64,000 nucleotides of DNA, taken from the NCBI GenBank assembly GCA_034190085.1, contig JAXHTS010000023.1, positions 1-64,000 of the forward strand, given 5' to 3'. Within the stretch, counting starts at the first letter, position 1. Every line of letters begins with the position of its first letter. The notes under the pieces were generated by a model. That model did no database searches. It had not been told where the DNA came from and saw only the letters and a program-made list of their open reading frames with translations. Position numbers and translations under genes: made by a program. This document shows positions 1 to 9,344 of this stretch, piece by piece. Source of the stretch: Spirochaetota bacterium. Lineage in GTDB: Bacteria; Spirochaetota; UBA4802; JAFGDQ01.

Positions 1-282
1 AATGAAATACTGTAAATATGGTTTCTCTCGTATCTGCTCTACTGTCTCCTCATCTGTAAATCCACTACGCTCTTTTATTATCAATGCTCCGAGGGCAATC
101 CTTAATGGTTTGGCTGGGGCTCCCATATGTTTTGAAAATCTATCTGAATATAACTTTTCAATCTCTTCCCATGAAATCAGCTTCGCAAGCTTCACCCACC
201 TATTGTCACTTCTGAGCTTACCGCCAAAGGGAAGATAAAAATCTTCAAATTCAAGCTGTCCTAATGGCTTCCTTCTATACAT
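1..282 (-). mobile_element. IS5/IS1182-type transposase, N-terminal part, cut by window edge
   Basis: Reading the minus strand from the ATG at 282 gives 94 open residues that run off the window edge. They begin MYRRKPLGQLEFEDFYLPFG and continue with a segment GAPAKPLRIALGALIIKE and then DEETVEQIREKPYLQYFI. This is the DUF772 N-terminal domain typical of IS5/IS1182-group DDE transposases, the domain that precedes the catalytic part. A good ribosome binding site (GGAGG, five bases before the ATG) supports the start. The catalytic domain lies outside the window, so I cannot say whether the element is intact. No terminal inverted repeat could be fixed in the DNA just upstream of the start. The plus-strand reading frame over the same bases is a shadow. 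Confidence 0.85.
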
Positions 283-692
283 CCGTTCCTCCGTGTGCAA
301 GGGTTTTGAGCTAATTCTTACATTTTCCTTGCTCTTAATGCAAGCATTATGTCACAAAAAACTTCAACTCTTCAGTACTTTCGACTTCTTCAGGAAACCT
401 TAAGTAAAAATATTATTGTATCCATAGCTGAGTAGTTACATGAGAAATTATAAAATTCGTTAGAATTTTTATTTAAGTATTGACATAAATTATTATTATT
501 TTATTAACTCACATAAAAGAGAAAATACTCAAAGTAAGCATCTTAAGCATGAAATCCATGTTTCTATATGCAGGGTTATAAATTTAAGATAAGGTTACAG
601 GTTAGAATAAGGAAAGGATTAGATCAACTGAATGATAGGATTCAGATCCCTTAATCCAGTTAGTTCTGGCTTTGCCAGGTTAGGAGTAACAA
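283..692. other. Non-coding stretch beside the transposase
   Basis: About 410 bases without a convincing gene. The first part must hold the outer end of the insertion element whose transposase starts at 282, but no inverted repeat can be fixed from one end alone. The rest is AT-rich, with a TTGACA-like hexamer near 481 that has no good partner -10 box. Confidence 0.4.
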
Positions 693-875
693 ATGGACAA
701 CTCAATAATTAATCTTATTCAGGAATATCATTTAGCAATCCATCACGTTATTAGCATTTCAGGGATTATTGCAGGATTTGTAGTAATCTCTGGATTCATA
801 AGATTTAGCATTGCTATCAGGAGAAGAGCAAAGGGTATTTACCCGCCAGCCACAAGTCAGATGGAAAATCACTAA
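693..875 (+). CDS. Possible small membrane protein, unknown
   Basis: Sixty codons from ATG, preceded by TAGGAG about eight bases upstream. Residues 18-38 form one hydrophobic helix (ISGIIAGFVVISGFIRF), followed by a basic stretch (RRRAK). That pattern fits a single-pass inner-membrane peptide with its C-terminus inside. I do not recognise a family. It stands alone between the transposase fragment and the convergent UPF0182 gene. The ribosome binding site and hydrophobic profile favour a real gene, but short AT-rich ORFs with such a profile also arise by chance. Confidence 0.4.
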   Translation: MDNSIINLIQEYHLAIHHVISISGIIAGFVVISGFIRFSIAIRRRAKGIYPPATSQMENH

Positions 876-1060
876 AACACTATTTTTCATTTACATATCA
901 TCTGGTAAAATAGATTTGATCTTAGATTATTCCTCTATCATCGATTGGTAATAATCTATAATTTCAACATATATTGGTCAATATTATATACTTTAGTATT
1001 ACTTTGTGAGTAACCCCTGAGTCCACAAAGGAAGAGGCACCTTCTTTTCTAAATCATAAA

Positions 1061-3775
1061 CTAATCCTTTATGTTTTTCATAACCCTGAGTATCTCTTTT
1101 AGATGTCTTAACTCCTCTCCGTATTTAGCCCAATTCCCCTTTTGGAGATGTTTTTCAGCCAGTAGAAAATGCTGAAAGGCTCTTGAGGCATATTCTCTTA
1201 ACTTGTTACTCATGCTTCCTGTAGATATCATCGATTTTGTATATTGATCCTTTAAGAATAATTTGTCAAGGGCAGCATTAAGATTCTCCTCCATTACTAT
1301 CTTATCCGAAAAGGATACTATAACCCTCTTCAATTCGGGCATCTCACTGGTCTCGGCCTTTAAATACAGGGGTTCAATGAATAACAGAGATTCTTCGATA
1401 GGTATCACGAGCATATTTCCCCTTATAACCCTTGATCCCTTTTGACTCCATAGGGTGAGTTGTTTTGAGATTTCAGCGTCCTGATTTATCCTGGCTTCAA
1501 TCTGCATGGGACCATAGCTAAGCTTTTCCTTGGGAAGTATATAGAGGATCAGTTGACCATAATATGGAGGATCACATTTGGCAATGAGAAAGGAAATCAT
1601 ATTGTCTTTATTTATTGGAGTGAATGGCATTATGAGTATAAACTCGCTCCTTGACTCATCCGGAAGAGTTGTCACTAAATAGTAACTGTGAATTAACTCC
1701 TCACTATTCTCATAGATCTGCCTTGGAATATCCCATGCATCCTCGTTATTATAAAAAACATTAATATTAGTCATGTGGTATCTCAATAGGATTTTCGATT
1801 GGATATTGAATATCATTTCAGGATATCTGATATGATTTTTAATCTCCTCCGGCATTTGTGAAATGTTCTTAAATAATCCCTTAAATATGTTAGCATAGGT
1901 TTTCAGAATCGGATCATTGTCATCAGCAATATAATAATTCATCTCGCCATTATATGCATCTATTACAACCTTTACAGAATTTCTTATATAGTTTATTTTA
2001 CCAAAAGCTAAATCCGTAGGGGTTGAATAGGGGAATCTGTCTGTTGTAGTGTAAGCATCAATTATCCAGTATAATTTGTCATTTGCTAATATAAGATAGG
2101 GATCATTATCGAACTCCAGGAAGGGTGTCAAACTACGAACCATAGTGGAAATATTTCTGCGAAATAGTATTTTGCTCTTGCTCTCTATATTTTTTGAAAT
2201 AAAGATATTCATATCGCCCAGCGCAATTGCATACAGAAGTCTTTTGAAGAATGAATTCAATCTGTCTCCACCGGTTCCCTGATATTTTGTATATCTATTC
2301 ATATCACCATAGGGATAATCGAACTCACCAGGCTCAATGGATGTATTTGTTATACAATATGGATTATTATGCTCTCCGTAATATATTTGAGGGAGCTTTG
2401 GCTCAATATTGATTTTTGATTTTGGAGGAATATCATATATTAACATTTCAGGAAGACCCTCAGGTGTTATCTTGTCCACCCTGCTGCACACCAATCCATA
2501 TCCATGAGTATAGACCAGGTGTCGGTTTATCCATGTTTGACTATTCTTGCTGAGCTTATCTATTGAGAGTTCGCGCGCTGACAGGTTCACAGCAATTTTG
2601 CTTCCTTTGATGATGTACCTGTCAACGTCCACATCATAAAAGTGATAATAGGGTTTCAGCTCCTGCAGTTGCTTATAGGTCTGCTTTAATGGACGCCAAT
2701 CCCATAACCTGATATTATTCAGTGTATTTCGATTCTTAATCATATCCTTTGAGGTTAAATTTGAATTGTTCGAGAAATTCATCTCCTTTACTCTATCTAT
2801 CCCATAGGCTATTCTTGTGAGGGATATGTTGTTTTTTATATATGGCTTTTCCCTATCCAGCTCATTGGGTTCAACAACAAACCTCTGTTGTAATGATGGG
2901 TATACTGTTCCAAGAATAAAATATGTGGGTATAATGGTTATGAGGATTACAATGGGCAATAAGAAGCTTCTCTTGAAAATATTGAAGATCAATAAGGCTG
3001 ATGCGATGAAGGAGATAATCATACACACATTATATGCCAATAATTCCGCATTAACAGCAGTGTACCCTGCCCCATAAAAACTTCCCCTCTGGGAGAGAAG
3101 AATCTCATAGGCTGATATTCTATAACCAATTCCCATGAGAAATACAATAATTGAAAGCAGCGTGGAGAGGTGAGCCCTTGAGAATAGAGAAAAATCCACC
3201 CTTTTATTTTCTATGAATATTCCGCCATTTAGGATGTGGAATAGGGTGGAGAAGATTGTAATAATTACCAATGAAAACATTCCCCATCTGAAAAAGAATT
3301 TATAGAAGGGTATAGAAAAAATATAGAATCCGATATCCTTCTTAAATATGGGATCTTTAGGAAAGCTCGAAAAGGGAACAGAGTTTAGATATATGAGGCA
3401 TTCCTTCCAGTAGGTTGATGCTGTTATCCCCATCATCAATCCAATAGCAACCACACCAAGAAAGAGAAATAAAAAGAGGGCCTTCTTGGTTGAACCTATA
3501 ACTGGCAATTGTAATCTATCAAAAATATTTTTTGTAAATATGCGGCCCTTTCCCGCAAGAATCCTTATTAAGAGAAAATTTAATGAGAATAGACTTATAA
3601 AAAGCAGAGAGAATATAATATTAACATAGAATTTTGAGAGGAATAATGTCCAAAAGATATTTATGTGTTTGTTAATCTTGAACCATTGGTAATCCATATA
3701 AAAATGAGAGATTAGTTGAATAAAAAAATAGATAATAATAAAAATGCCAAGTCCCCATATAAACTTTTTGTTCAT
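1061..3775 (-). CDS. UPF0182 family integral membrane protein
   Basis: This 904-residue protein matches the UPF0182 (COG1615) family in length and layout. Seven hydrophobic segments occupy roughly residues 7-24, 45-72, 98-118, 162-184, 204-221, 247-266 and 271-292, and a large, mostly soluble C-terminal region follows. Right after the last helix comes the family's signature region (RFVVEPNELDREKPYIKNNI, then TRIAYGIDRV near 320). The function of the family is not established; the architecture says a membrane-anchored protein with a big extracytoplasmic or cytoplasmic domain. The C-terminal 60 residues are charged and helical. It is transcribed alone, with spacers on both sides. The family is scattered among actinobacteria, cyanobacteria, clostridia and other groups, so its presence says little about taxonomy. 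Confidence 0.9.
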   Translation of the reverse strand: MNKKFIWGLGIFIIIYFFIQLISHFYMDYQWFKINKHINIFWTLFLSKFYVNIIFSLLFISLFSLNFLLIRILAGKGRIFTKNIFDRLQLPVIGSTKKALFLFLFLGVVAIGLMMGITASTYWKECLIYLNSVPFSSFPKDPIFKKDIGFYIFSIPFYKFFFRWGMFSLVIITIFSTLFHILNGGIFIENKRVDFSLFSRAHLSTLLSIIVFLMGIGYRISAYEILLSQRGSFYGAGYTAVNAELLAYNVCMIISFIASALLIFNIFKRSFLLPIVILITIIPTYFILGTVYPSLQQRFVVEPNELDREKPYIKNNISLTRIAYGIDRVKEMNFSNNSNLTSKDMIKNRNTLNNIRLWDWRPLKQTYKQLQELKPYYHFYDVDVDRYIIKGSKIAVNLSARELSIDKLSKNSQTWINRHLVYTHGYGLVCSRVDKITPEGLPEMLIYDIPPKSKINIEPKLPQIYYGEHNNPYCITNTSIEPGEFDYPYGDMNRYTKYQGTGGDRLNSFFKRLLYAIALGDMNIFISKNIESKSKILFRRNISTMVRSLTPFLEFDNDPYLILANDKLYWIIDAYTTTDRFPYSTPTDLAFGKINYIRNSVKVVIDAYNGEMNYYIADDNDPILKTYANIFKGLFKNISQMPEEIKNHIRYPEMIFNIQSKILLRYHMTNINVFYNNEDAWDIPRQIYENSEELIHSYYLVTTLPDESRSEFILIMPFTPINKDNMISFLIAKCDPPYYGQLILYILPKEKLSYGPMQIEARINQDAEISKQLTLWSQKGSRVIRGNMLVIPIEESLLFIEPLYLKAETSEMPELKRVIVSFSDKIVMEENLNAALDKLFLKDQYTKSMISTGSMSNKLREYASRAFQHFLLAEKHLQKGNWAKYGEELRHLKEILRVMKNIKD

Positions 3776-4391
3776 GTATGATCTCCCTACTAAAATAGTA
3801 TCTTCATATTATTGAGGATAGATATTGATTCTTTTCCTAAGATATGCAATACTTCATCTATGGTAAAACCTATTGCTATTGTTGAACTCACTAAAAAATG
3901 GCGGTTTATGTATGATAATCGTTTGACACAGTTTGTTATACAAGAAGCCTGAAACAAAATTTTCATCTTTGTATATTCTATTTCTCCATTATTCCTTTAA
4001 ACTTGGGAGGATTTTCGAAATAATTCTTTGAGTCACCATTTAAGCATTTTAACTTTATATAGTCAATATCATTTATATCGATATATTGTGGATCATATGA
4101 TTTATCATCTATTATAAATGCTCACATATTAAATGATAAAAAAACTCATGTCTTTCTTCAGCTTGTGGGAAGGAATCCATCATGGCTGCTCCAATTAAAA
4201 TACTCAGCAGTACCTAAATAATAAACGAGTTTTATAGAATGATCTTGATTTTAATAAGCTATCAGATTAAATTAACCGTCAGGGAATTATGTCTACTCAC
4301 TGAAAAGAGGTTTATTTTGGAGTCTTCAATGTGAAGAAATCAATACCTCTACTCAAAGTGATTCATCCAAATCCTCAATTTCTATTGATGT
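3776..4391. other. Intergenic region between divergent genes
   Basis: About 615 AT-rich bases between the divergently transcribed UPF0182 and permease genes; promoters for both should be here, but I could not fix one. On the minus strand, roughly 4133-3990 reads open with a protein-like composition (ending FENPPKFKGIMEK before a stop). It is preceded by two in-frame stops and has no start, so it may be a remnant of a lost gene; I do not recognise it. Confidence 0.35.
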
Positions 4392-5522
4392 TTGAATAAC
4401 GCTATTATGAGAATCTTAACTAGATATATATTACAGGAACAGGGATCGCCATTTATCACCGGTCTGCTATTCTTCACTTTTATACTCTTATTGAATAGAT
4501 TATTTGTTCTTGCTGACTTAATTATAACCAAAAAGGTGGAAACATTCCTAGTGGTTAAGCTATTTCTATTGATGTTGCCAAGTATCATATCAATCACAGT
4601 GCCCATGTCTGTTTTAATCTCTGTAATAATATCAATTGGCAGACTCTCATCTGATTCAGAAATAACTGCCTTACAGGCCAGCGGCATTTCATCCTATATG
4701 ATCTATAAACCTCCGGTAATATCAAGCATAGTTATTATGTTGTTCATGATACTTTTTAATGATACACTTCTCGTATACAGCAATAAGAACTACAATAAAA
4801 CCTTTGTCCAAATTCTAAAAAGCAGTCCTGTGACCGTTTTGGAAGATAAAATATTTTCATCTCTTGGCAACAGGACCATATGGGTGGAGAGGATTGATCG
4901 TGAAAATGGCAAGTTAGATAATATAATTCTTTACAATAAAAACGATGGTGAAGGATGGGATGTCATTAAAGCTAAATGGGGGTTATGGAAGAACAATAGT
5001 GATGGGAGCAAGATGCTGGTCCTTTATGAAGGAAGATTCTTCTCAAGCAAAATCAATAATGCATCTTTTTCTGTTATAGATTTTAGTAATGGGAATGCTG
5101 AAATTTTACTCACAGATAGCGGAATAGATTATGATGATTCTAAGGATAAATTGAATCCGGCTGAGATGAACAGCATACAATTGTACAGTAAATTGAGAAC
5201 AGTCAAAAAAACATTTATGGAGGATAGGGATATAGCTCGATACTGGGTAGAGTTGTTCAAGAAACAGGCAATACCCTTTAGTTGCTTTGTCTTCTCTATC
5301 ATTGGAGTGCCCATTGGATTATTCTCCAAAAGGAGCAGCAGGGGGATAGGATTTGGTATCAGCATCATAGTATTCTTCATATATTATGTATTCTTTATGA
5401 CAGGGCAATCCTTTGCTATTAGAGGGATTCTATATCCATTTTTAGGAGTATGGAGCGCAAATTTTATACTCTTATTTGCAGGTTGTGTGATGATTATTAT
5501 AAAAGAAAAATTTAGGAATTAG
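4392..5522 (+). CDS. LptF/LptG-type lipopolysaccharide export permease
   Basis: The 376 residues (371 if the ATG at 4407 is used) have the YjgP/YjgQ layout. The N-terminus MRILTRYILQEQ leads into three hydrophobic segments by about residue 125, a beta-rich periplasmic middle domain (about 130-280) follows, and three more membrane segments close the protein. LptF and LptG form the membrane part of the ABC transporter that extracts lipopolysaccharide from the inner membrane. The partner ATPase LptB is not nearby, which is common. The ORF opens with TTG at 4392, but the family usually begins at the equivalent of the ATG at 4407; neither has a clear ribosome binding site. I cannot separate LptF from LptG by eye. 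Confidence 0.88.
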   Translation: MNNAIMRILTRYILQEQGSPFITGLLFFTFILLLNRLFVLADLIITKKVETFLVVKLFLLMLPSIISITVPMSVLISVIISIGRLSSDSEITALQASGISSYMIYKPPVISSIVIMLFMILFNDTLLVYSNKNYNKTFVQILKSSPVTVLEDKIFSSLGNRTIWVERIDRENGKLDNIILYNKNDGEGWDVIKAKWGLWKNNSDGSKMLVLYEGRFFSSKINNASFSVIDFSNGNAEILLTDSGIDYDDSKDKLNPAEMNSIQLYSKLRTVKKTFMEDRDIARYWVELFKKQAIPFSCFVFSIIGVPIGLFSKRSSRGIGFGISIIVFFIYYVFFMTGQSFAIRGILYPFLGVWSANFILLFAGCVMIIIKEKFRN

Positions 5523-5632
5523 ACTATTCTATACATTAAACAAAACAGTTTTAATCCTTCAAAAGAAATAAGTATATCAAAAAAATGTTGTGTTTTGTAT
5601 ATTGTTCTTTATAATTGTAACAAATTTTAATA

Positions 5633-6655
5633 ATGGTTGTTAATATGGAACGAGTAATTGTCTGGTATTTAACTGATCATAATGAAGGCGAAAATGTTGC
5701 TAATCTAATCAAGGAATTAGGGCTTACGACTAATATAGTAAAGAAAAAAAATTTCAAGAATGAAAAGATAGCTGATGATGACATTAATATTTTTGTAATT
5801 GATGTTAAAAATAGCGAATTATTACAAATTCTATACCTCTTTAAAGAGGATAAGAGACTCAGCAAATTTATAAAATATGCTATTCTCTCCAAACGACAAA
5901 TAAAGGAAGCGATAGATGCATCCTTTGACATATTACATTTAGAATTTATATCCAGACCAATAGTTACCAGAGAATTTATTCTATTGATTGAGAAAACGGT
6001 TATAGTTGAGAGTTATAAGGAAATCATGAAGTATATTTCACAAGAAATTGGATTTAGGATTGAGGCCTTTGAGAGTATGATGGATATAAACAGGAAGGAT
6101 GTATTTGCATCGGAAAAGGAGAAGGAGACCTTTAAGAAGATATTACAGTATGAGAAACGTCTGATGTTAGAGCAATCTAAATTGAATAAAGCTATAGAAA
6201 AATTTACTCTTTCTCGACAGAGGGAGATTTTTGATATGAGAAGCAGAATAGAGGCCGAGGAGATGCTTGAAAATTTGAGAAGGGAAGAGCTTCTTGATGC
6301 TAACAGCATAATCAAGGCCCAAGAGGCTGTGATTAATTTTTCTTCAGAAAAGCTATTAGAGGCAAGTAATGGGATAAAGGCGGGTGATCAGCTCGATGAA
6401 TTGAGGAGAAAGGAGCGTATAGATGCCGATAATACCATTAAAGCCCAAGAGGCTGTGATTGATTTTTCTTCAAAAAAGCTATTAGAGGCAACTAAAGTAA
6501 TTGATGCCAATGAAAAGCTCTCTGAACTTAGCAGGATGGAAACGATGCAATTGCATGAGGAATTGCTTAAGAGTAAAAACGCCAACAAGAGTTTATTTGA
6601 AGAAAATCTTAGATTAAAGAATGAGCTAAAAAAAATCAAGAAAAGAAAAGATTAA
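5633..6655 (+). CDS. Receiver-like domain protein with 21-residue coiled-coil repeats
   Basis: A 340-residue soluble protein of unknown function. Residues 5-125 look like a degenerate response-regulator receiver fold (strand VIVWYLTD, strand NIFVIDV with a possible Asp, YAILSK in place of the conserved Thr/Lys region), though the acidic pocket is not clear. From about 150 the protein is charged and helical. Residues 194-319 fall into tandem 21-residue units (three heptads) of the pattern LRRxExxDAxxxIKAQEAVI, with units starting near 194, 215, 236, 257, 278 and 299. Units 215-256 and 257-298 are also nearly identical at the DNA level. The end is lysine-rich (KKIKKRKD). ATG at 5645 is an alternative start. 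It may be a scaffold tied to signalling or the cell skeleton (inference). Confidence 0.75.
   Translation: MVVNMERVIVWYLTDHNEGENVANLIKELGLTTNIVKKKNFKNEKIADDDINIFVIDVKNSELLQILYLFKEDKRLSKFIKYAILSKRQIKEAIDASFDILHLEFISRPIVTREFILLIEKTVIVESYKEIMKYISQEIGFRIEAFESMMDINRKDVFASEKEKETFKKILQYEKRLMLEQSKLNKAIEKFTLSRQREIFDMRSRIEAEEMLENLRREELLDANSIIKAQEAVINFSSEKLLEASNGIKAGDQLDELRRKERIDADNTIKAQEAVIDFSSKKLLEATKVIDANEKLSELSRMETMQLHEELLKSKNANKSLFEENLRLKNELKKIKKRKD
6275..6526 (+). repeat. 126-bp tandem duplication inside a coiled-coil gene
   Basis: Bases 6275-6400 and 6401-6526 are two in-frame tandem copies of 126 bp (42 codons, each two 21-residue units). Long blocks are identical or almost so, for example around GCCCAAGAGGCTGTGATT in both copies. 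The near identity indicates a recent duplication, or gene conversion keeping the copies alike. Confidence 0.85.
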
Positions 6656-6674
6656 GACTATTAGAGACTGAATT

Positions 6675-6947
6675 GTGGAGTGGGAAAACCTGCTAAGTGA
6701 TACAATCGTAGATGGGAAGATTAGGGAATTATATTTAAAGAAGATTCCTGTTCTGCGAACATGTAATAATTGGAAGGAGGTTGAACCAATTGGTTGGGTC
6801 GATCATAAAATGAGTTTATCACACTATAAGGGAGGACTCGTAAGATTAGGTGATAAAATATTCTTTGTCAAGGACATTACAATAAACGCACTCAGCGCAT
6901 ATATGGAATGGAAATTTCCCCAAAAGATTGAAGTAACAGAGGACTAA
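6675..6947 (+). CDS. Small hypothetical protein
   Basis: Ninety codons from a GTG start, 19 bases after the coiled-coil gene, so probably in the same transcript. The product is soluble, without membrane segment, signal peptide or cysteine motif apart from one Cys at about 30. Composition (mixed charged and aromatic residues, GGLVRLGDKIFFVKD) looks like a folded domain of about 80 residues. I do not recognise it. The last four bases overlap the end of the convergent helicase-associated gene. The ribosome binding site is weak. Confidence 0.55.
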   Translation: MEWENLLSDTIVDGKIRELYLKKIPVLRTCNNWKEVEPIGWVDHKMSLSHYKGGLVRLGDKIFFVKDITINALSAYMEWKFPQKIEVTED

Positions 6948-8860
6948 TCAAAGCCATCAATATCCTCAAAGAGCTTTATTGAAACATTGCTCTTTTTTGT
7001 AAACTTGATTATTCGATTGATATATCTCCTGTCTATTATCGCATAAGTAGGCGATATCCTTTCAATAATGCACATTTGAAGATCGCTATGAGAGAGTTCA
7101 TCAAGAAAAGAGGGATGACTGACATTTAATATGGTAGCGTTTAAAATATTTAATTGAACTGTTTGTTCTTGCCATTCATTTAGCAGATAAGTTAGATTCT
7201 GTGGTAGTGAATTGTTTGAGAACTTCCTCAGGGTAGAAATCAATTTTGATTGTGACATCCCCCTTTTGTATGCTCTGATAATAGAATCCTTGCTAATTCT
7301 GGCATGCAGAATAATATCATCTTTAATAACATCTGAATAGGCTAGGATGTGATATTGTGCCTCCGATGGAATTTCATTTTTAGGTATAATAAGAGAAAAA
7401 TCAGGATTTATATAGATCCTCCCATTATCCTCATCATTACACACACCTATAGACTTTTCAGTTTTTTCATCTGACCGCCTTCTCTCAATCTCTAATCCAA
7501 TATCAGATAACCTGATTATTCCATCGTTGATCTCGATAATCCCAGTTATACATAAAAAATGTATTCCTAATTTAAATTGGGATAGTATATTCTCCCTAAT
7601 CTTTATTAAATCGATTATTTTTTCACTATTAATCTCTGATAATTGCTTAATTAAATATGCAGATCTGAGATATGAAATAGAACTCTCATTGAACAAAGAG
7701 ATCAATTCCATTAGGTGGAAAAGTATTGCAGAATTATATATTATAAAGGGGGGGGCAAAGAGCCGATTATCAACCTTTTGGGGTAATAAATTAAATACTT
7801 TTATCAAGAATTCAATAGGATTATTCAATTCCCTTTCAATATTTGTTAGAGTAATAATTATTGAACCCTTCTTAATCTTAACTCCTTTGAGGAAATTGAG
7901 GACGTATAGGGATAATTGAGCTGTGTATTTGGGATTTATCTCTTCTCTCTCAATATTATAGATCTTGAACATGGATTTTGTTAATCTATTACTATCAATC
8001 TTTCGAAATCTATTCTCTTTGGTTAGCGAAAGGCCATGTGATGAGACAGTATCGTAGGTATTAATAATATTTAAAAGAAAATGATAGTGATTGTGACAAC
8101 TCTTTCCCTGGATCACTTTCTCCGAATGTAGCTGATTTAACAGTAGAATAAATAGGCCTTCACTAAGCAAAATAAATGATTTAGAAGAAATATTCAGATC
8201 CTGGCAAATATGAATTATTTTCTTTTTTTTCAATTCCAGGAGTAGTCCTTCTATCACCTGTGAAGGTATTAATTTATAGGCCTCCTCTAATAATAGAACT
8301 CCTCCACTTTTAAAGATCAATTCAATCAAATTATTAGCATAGCCTTTATACTTGACTGTATCTATTACCTCCAGAATCGGGCTATTTGATAATGGAGAAT
8401 TATTAGAGTCTAAATCCTTACTCTCCAGGTAATTAAAAATTGTTTTTATATATGAAATAATTGAATTCGCATTCAAGGGAGTGAGAAAATCGCTCACCTC
8501 TGATATATTATGTAACTTGTCGAGTTTATTGTGAAGTTTCTCCCTGTTTTTTAATACATATACAAGCAATCTCTGGGCAAGAAGTTTAGATATTTCTTCA
8601 ATTTTTATAGTATCGATCTTTAAGTTCTTCTCAATCTCACTAAAGGTGATACCCTTCTTATTCTGATATACAAGGGATAATACATTAAGTTCGTCAAGCT
8701 TTAGATCAAATAGGATTGAATTCATCCCCCTAAAAGAGAGAATCCTGGATATAATTGTTTCATTGTAATTATTGACCGATTTTTTAATCTTAACTATAGA
8801 TGCCAGTTCATCAATCTGATCTTGAGAAAGCCTTTTTATTGCTTCTGTTATTTTTTTCAT
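6944..8860 (-). CDS. XPB/Ssl2-like helicase-associated domain protein
   Basis: About 638 residues from the ATG at 8860 (an 18-residue longer version from 8914 is possible). The C-terminal third carries the pattern of the XPB/Ssl2 helicase-associated domain (PF13625-type): INPDFSLIIP, then a segment with ILAYSDVIKDDIILHARISK, then SIIRAYKRGMSQSKLISTL and LPQNLTYLLNEW, ending near ISPTYAIIDRR. The first part is alpha-helical and contains winged-helix-like stretches (VYQNKKGITFSEIEKNL). There is no helicase ATPase motif, so this is a stand-alone domain protein, probably a DNA-binding or transcription-related factor. AT-rich promoter-like DNA (TATATTATATTATGAT) lies just before 8860, which makes the shorter start likelier. 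Confidence 0.72.
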   Translation of the reverse strand: MKKITEAIKRLSQDQIDELASIVKIKKSVNNYNETIISRILSFRGMNSILFDLKLDELNVLSLVYQNKKGITFSEIEKNLKIDTIKIEEISKLLAQRLLVYVLKNREKLHNKLDKLHNISEVSDFLTPLNANSIISYIKTIFNYLESKDLDSNNSPLSNSPILEVIDTVKYKGYANNLIELIFKSGGVLLLEEAYKLIPSQVIEGLLLELKKKKIIHICQDLNISSKSFILLSEGLFILLLNQLHSEKVIQGKSCHNHYHFLLNIINTYDTVSSHGLSLTKENRFRKIDSNRLTKSMFKIYNIEREEINPKYTAQLSLYVLNFLKGVKIKKGSIIITLTNIERELNNPIEFLIKVFNLLPQKVDNRLFAPPFIIYNSAILFHLMELISLFNESSISYLRSAYLIKQLSEINSEKIIDLIKIRENILSQFKLGIHFLCITGIIEINDGIIRLSDIGLEIERRRSDEKTEKSIGVCNDEDNGRIYINPDFSLIIPKNEIPSEAQYHILAYSDVIKDDIILHARISKDSIIRAYKRGMSQSKLISTLRKFSNNSLPQNLTYLLNEWQEQTVQLNILNATILNVSHPSFLDELSHSDLQMCIIERISPTYAIIDRRYINRIIKFTKKSNVSIKLFEDIDGFD

Positions 8861-9034
8861 AACTAAAAAAGTTGTGGACACTGAAATCATAATATAATAT
8901 ACAAGTATGCTCAAATATGCAATTAAATTTGTGTTATTGTACTTAAATATGTTTGTATAACATCGTATTTATATATTCTAAAGTGTGTAGCCAACAACTG
9001 AGAAGTAACTCCATTAAATGGAAATCTCCCTATC

Positions 9035-9053
9035 CTCACCTTTGCTTGGTGAG
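9035..9053 (+). terminator. Small hairpin of uncertain role
   Basis: CTCACC (9035-9040) and GGTGAG (9048-9053) pair across a 7-base loop; TTTT follows 13 bases later. It lies between divergent genes, so it is more likely a leader structure or a chance hairpin than a true terminator. Confidence 0.25.
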
Positions 9054-9125
9054 AGATCCGAGGTCGTTTTACTTTCTTCCCACTACTTATATCCTCACTA
9101 ACTAGATCATATCCGATTAAGGTGA

Positions 9126-9344
9126 TTGGACTTGATTAAGGGCGTGAAAAAGATGAACATAATAAATATTGATAGTGTGAAGGAAGAGGCTGATATTAAT
9201 AGTAGTAACTCAAGGTTTCAGAAATTAGGGAGTAAAAGCAAATGTAAAAAAATATCACAGGTTAATGGTATATATGAATTATCAAACGCATACAGTGTAT
9301 ATCTACAATTATATTATCTATTGAGAGTCTTCAGGAGTCAATAA
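9126..9344 (+). CDS. Possible small leader gene before lepB
   Basis: Seventy-two codons with a TTG start (ATG at codon 10, 9153, is an alternative). The stop codon overlaps the lepB start codon by one base (TAATG), which is the arrangement seen with translational coupling. The sequence is polar and low in recognisable structure until a hydrophobic, tyrosine-rich tail (YSVYLQLYYLLRVF). I do not recognise a family. The overlap with lepB is the main argument for a translated gene. Confidence 0.4.
   Translation: MDLIKGVKKMNIINIDSVKEEADINSSNSRFQKLGSKSKCKKISQVNGIYELSNAYSVYLQLYYLLRVFRSQ

Noticed and set aside
2-238. Plus-strand 78-codon frame at the left edge
   Set aside because: The minus strand over the same bases encodes a recognisable transposase N-terminus with a ribosome binding site.
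3990-4133. Open minus-strand stretch in the UPF0182/permease spacer
   Set aside because: Protein-like composition, but two in-frame stops precede it, no start is present and no family is recognised; noted only as a possible relic.
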